Below are positions 61,856 through 64,000 of a DNA stretch of 64,000 nt, in pieces. The DNA comes from Phycisphaerales bacterium (GTDB lineage: Bacteria > Planctomycetota > Phycisphaerae > Phycisphaerales > SM1A02). Location: assembly GCA_009691725.1 (NCBI GenBank), contig SIAP01000006.1, positions 31,350 through 95,349 of the forward strand, written 5' to 3'. Position 1 is the first letter of the stretch. Each line of letters starts with the position of its first letter. A program made the translations under genes and the position numbers. The notes beneath the pieces were generated by a model. The model made no database searches, was not told the origin of the DNA, and was given only the letters and a program-made list of their open reading frames with translations.

Positions 61856-62938
61856 GTGACCAATCTGCGACTCGTCAATCTGCGCAAGGAGTTCGATCAG
61901 ACCGTCGCAGTTGAAGATGTCAGCATCGATATTCCAACTGGATCTCTCTTCTTTCTCTTGGGGTCGTCTGGATGCGGCAAAACCACCATCTTGCGGATGG
62001 TTGCGGGATTCGTCAAACCCACCCGTGGGACGATCCTCTTTGGCTCGCGCGATGTCTCCAAACTTCCACCAGAGAAACGCAATGCGGGAATGGTCTTCCA
62101 GAATTATGCGCTGTGGCCGCACATGAGTGTGGCGCAGAATGTCGGGTTCGGTCTGGATGTGCGCAAGATGTCTACCAGCGACAAGAAGCAGCGCATCGGC
62201 GAATCTCTCGATCTCGTTCGCATGAGCGAGTATGCCAATCGACTGCCAAATCAGTTGTCTGGAGGACAACAGCAACGCGTGGCGCTCGCGCGTGCGATCG
62301 CCTTTCGCCCAGACCTGCTGCTGCTCGACGAGCCGCTCTCGAATCTCGATGCCAAGTTGCGACTCGAGATGCGTGCCGAGATTCGCCGCATCTCGAACGA
62401 ACTCAAGATCACGATGCTCTATGTGACGCACGATCAGCACGAGGCGCTGTCTCTTGCCGATCAGATCGCAGTCATGCGCGGCGGACGCATCGAACAACTG
62501 GGAACTCCACGCGATGTGTATGACCGACCGCGCACGCGATTCGTGGCGGAATTCATCGGCGAGACGAACTTCGTGCACGGCAAGGTGGTTGGTGCGCGCG
62601 GGGCGGATGGCACAGTTTCGGTCGAGACACCCATCGGCACACTGCGTGCAATCGTGCCAGAGTCCAAGACGGACGGCAGCGACGTGACGCTCTCCATTCG
62701 TCCCGAGTCGCTGCGCGTGATTGAAACACATGATGCGGTCAACACAGCGAGCACCAGCCTGCTCATGCTGGGACAGTGTGTGGAGTCAACCTACCTCGGG
62801 TCAACGGCGCAGCATGCGGTGGTTGTGCAAGGTCATCGCATCAAAGTCTTCGAGGCAAATCCGCGCCATCAGTCCTTCGCAGGCAAGGACATCCGGCTTG
62901 GCGTCATGCACAAGCAGGTGGTCGCGGTCTGCGAGTAG
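61856..62938 (+). CDS. ABC transporter ATP-binding subunit (PotA/UgpC type)
   Basis: 360 residues from GTG 61856. ATPase domain: Walker A LLGSSGCGKTT, Q-loop VFQNYALWPHMSV, signature NQLSGGQQQRVALAR, Walker B LLLLDEPLSNLDA and the switch His in VTHDQHEAL. The C-terminal TOBE domain (LSIRPESLRVIE) fits importers of sugars, polyamines or iron. No permease or binding protein is adjacent, so the partner and substrate are unknown. Confidence 0.93.
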   Translation: MTNLRLVNLRKEFDQTVAVEDVSIDIPTGSLFFLLGSSGCGKTTILRMVAGFVKPTRGTILFGSRDVSKLPPEKRNAGMVFQNYALWPHMSVAQNVGFGLDVRKMSTSDKKQRIGESLDLVRMSEYANRLPNQLSGGQQQRVALARAIAFRPDLLLLDEPLSNLDAKLRLEMRAEIRRISNELKITMLYVTHDQHEALSLADQIAVMRGGRIEQLGTPRDVYDRPRTRFVAEFIGETNFVHGKVVGARGADGTVSVETPIGTLRAIVPESKTDGSDVTLSIRPESLRVIETHDAVNTASTSLLMLGQCVESTYLGSTAQHAVVVQGHRIKVFEANPRHQSFAGKDIRLGVMHKQVVAVCE

Positions 62939-62941
62939 CGA

Positions 62942-64000
62942 TCATGTGCGCACAGAAGGCCCGTGATGGGCTCCGTCCGCGCAATTGACATGATCAGCGC
63001 GCGGGCTCACAAACCGCCAGGCGCAGAGCAGCGCCGTGATCGCCAGCGCGATATGCAACGAGAATCCCAGCGTGTATGCGCGCGGCGACAGATCCTGTTC
63101 CTGTGTCGCGCGGTGCATCACCATCACCATGGCGGCAATTCCCAGGGTCGAGCCCATCTGTCGCATCGTCTGCACGATGCCGCTTGCCTCGCCGCGCTGC
63201 TGCGGCGACACGCGTCCCAGAGCATCGGCGTTTGCCGGACTCATCGCCATCCCGCAACCGATTCCCAGAAGCGTCATCCCAGTCGCCATGATGGGATAGT
63301 TGAGCAGGTGCACACCGATGGTTTGCACGATCGTGCCCGCACACACGAAGCAGAGTCCCACGAGAAGTGGTGGCCGCGGTCCACGCCGGTCATAGAGTCG
63401 ACCAGCGAAATGCACGACGATCAACACCGGCGCAAGCAGTGGCAGTGATGCGATCCCCGCCTGCAGTGGCGTGAAACCGAGCACGGTTTGCAGATACATC
63501 GATCCGTAGATCGCCTGTCCAACATTGATCGCCTGGAGGAAGAAGAGCACGAGCGCGTCTCCAAAGAGCCCGCGGTCAGCAAGCAATCGCAGGTCGATGA
63601 GTGGTTGCGAAAGCCGCACTTGTCGCAGACAAAAGAAGGTGACGAGTGCGACACCACAGGTTGCAGGCAGCCACGCATCGCCATCGTTCCATCCGCGCAA
63701 GCCGATGTCCTGCAGACCCACGATGAGAAGTGGGATGCCGCCCACGAGTGCGATCGCTGACCACCCATCCGTTGTTCGCGGAGCGCCGCGTGGCACGTTG
63801 AGTCGCAGCGCAATCGTCAACGCCACCGCACCACACGCCACCGGAACATTCAGCCAGAAGCACCACTCCCACGACGCATACTGCACCAGTGCGCCGCCGA
63901 TGAGTGGTCCCGCTGCCAAGAAGAGCAGCGAGATTCCCGCGTAGGTCGCCATGGCTCTGCCACGCTGATTGGGCGGAAAACTGTCGACCACGATCGCGGC
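62942..64000 (-). CDS. MFS drug/proton antiporter of the DHA2 type (N-terminus outside window)
   Basis: The frame runs off the right edge, so the first two or three helices are missing. The visible part starts with VVDSFPPNQRGRAMATYAG and has about eleven helices, including LFLAAGPLIGGALVQYASWEWCFW (motif C area) and TGMTLLGIGCGMAMSPANA. Fourteen-helix DHA2 exporters (EmrB/QacA) have this pattern. The stop is four bases from the ABC ATPase stop; the genes are convergent. Confidence 0.9.
   Translation of the reverse strand, partial: AAIVVDSFPPNQRGRAMATYAGISLLFLAAGPLIGGALVQYASWEWCFWLNVPVACGAVALTIALRLNVPRGAPRTTDGWSAIALVGGIPLLIVGLQDIGLRGWNDGDAWLPATCGVALVTFFCLRQVRLSQPLIDLRLLADRGLFGDALVLFFLQAINVGQAIYGSMYLQTVLGFTPLQAGIASLPLLAPVLIVVHFAGRLYDRRGPRPPLLVGLCFVCAGTIVQTIGVHLLNYPIMATGMTLLGIGCGMAMSPANADALGRVSPQQRGEASGIVQTMRQMGSTLGIAAMVMVMHRATQEQDLSPRAYTLGFSLHIALAITALLCAWRFVSPRADHVNCADGAHHGPSVRT

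Overview
This window looks like chromosomal DNA from a member of the Planctomycetota, possibly near the Phycisphaerae. This placement rests on gene content and was not tested by a phylogeny. Supporting features are the MoxR / DUF58 / BatA / vWA / DUF4175-like operon, a signal peptidase I with a large internal insert, ThuA-domain and NPCBM-like secreted proteins, an OprB-type porin (so a Gram-negative outer membrane), a cupredoxin, and many GTG starts with ATGA/GTGA start-stop overlaps. The DNA is GC-rich and densely coding. I found no rRNA, tRNA, CRISPR array, prophage or insertion sequence.

Layout. 1-730: 3' end of dnaA and a non-coding gap with DnaA-box-like sites (candidate oriC). 731-1624: mutM, in reverse. 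1648-14948: an eight-gene forward operon with very short or overlapping junctions, encoding MoxR, DUF58, two membrane/vWA proteins, a giant DUF4175-like protein, a Ser/Gln-rich secreted protein, a QW-repeat protein and an NPCBM-like protein. 14529-19661: reverse comEC, mscS and trpD. 19685-20665: lgt. 20704-22769: reverse polyphosphate-glucokinase-like gene and porin. 22877-29642: two aldehyde dehydrogenases (the second truncated), then a TolC/HlyD-type export pair and a ThuA protein. 29659-32224: small membrane proteins, a CDF transporter and a hypothetical protein. 32316-35685: reverse UDP-sugar dehydrogenase, three small exported proteins and deoC. 35783-38094: a cupredoxin and a beta-CASP nuclease, divergent. 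38308-39548: parB with two identical parS-like sites. 40055-43068: YceI protein, a membrane protein and xylose isomerase. 43256-48236: reverse operon der, ricT, lepB, eamA. 48384-52816: DUF6642-like protein, gpmI, yggS, tmk and gmk. 53033-54658: HTH-TPR regulator and a small secreted protein, ended by a clear terminator. 54776-64000: lpdA, metallophosphoesterase, yidC-mnmE-thioesterase, a DciA-like helicase loader, an ABC ATPase and a partial MFS transporter.

How it fits together. Several genes that sit together beside oriC in many bacteria (dnaA, yidC, mnmE, parB, the DUF721/dciA gene) are all here but scattered over 62 kb, and dnaA is followed by mutM rather than dnaN. This suggests a rearranged origin-proximal region with envelope-biogenesis functions (yidC, lepB, lgt, der, porin, TolC/HlyD). 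The least explained block is the 13-kb MoxR-led operon, which looks like a membrane-anchored AAA+/vWA machine with its own secreted partners. Start sites that I moved from the longest reading frame are explained in each entry.
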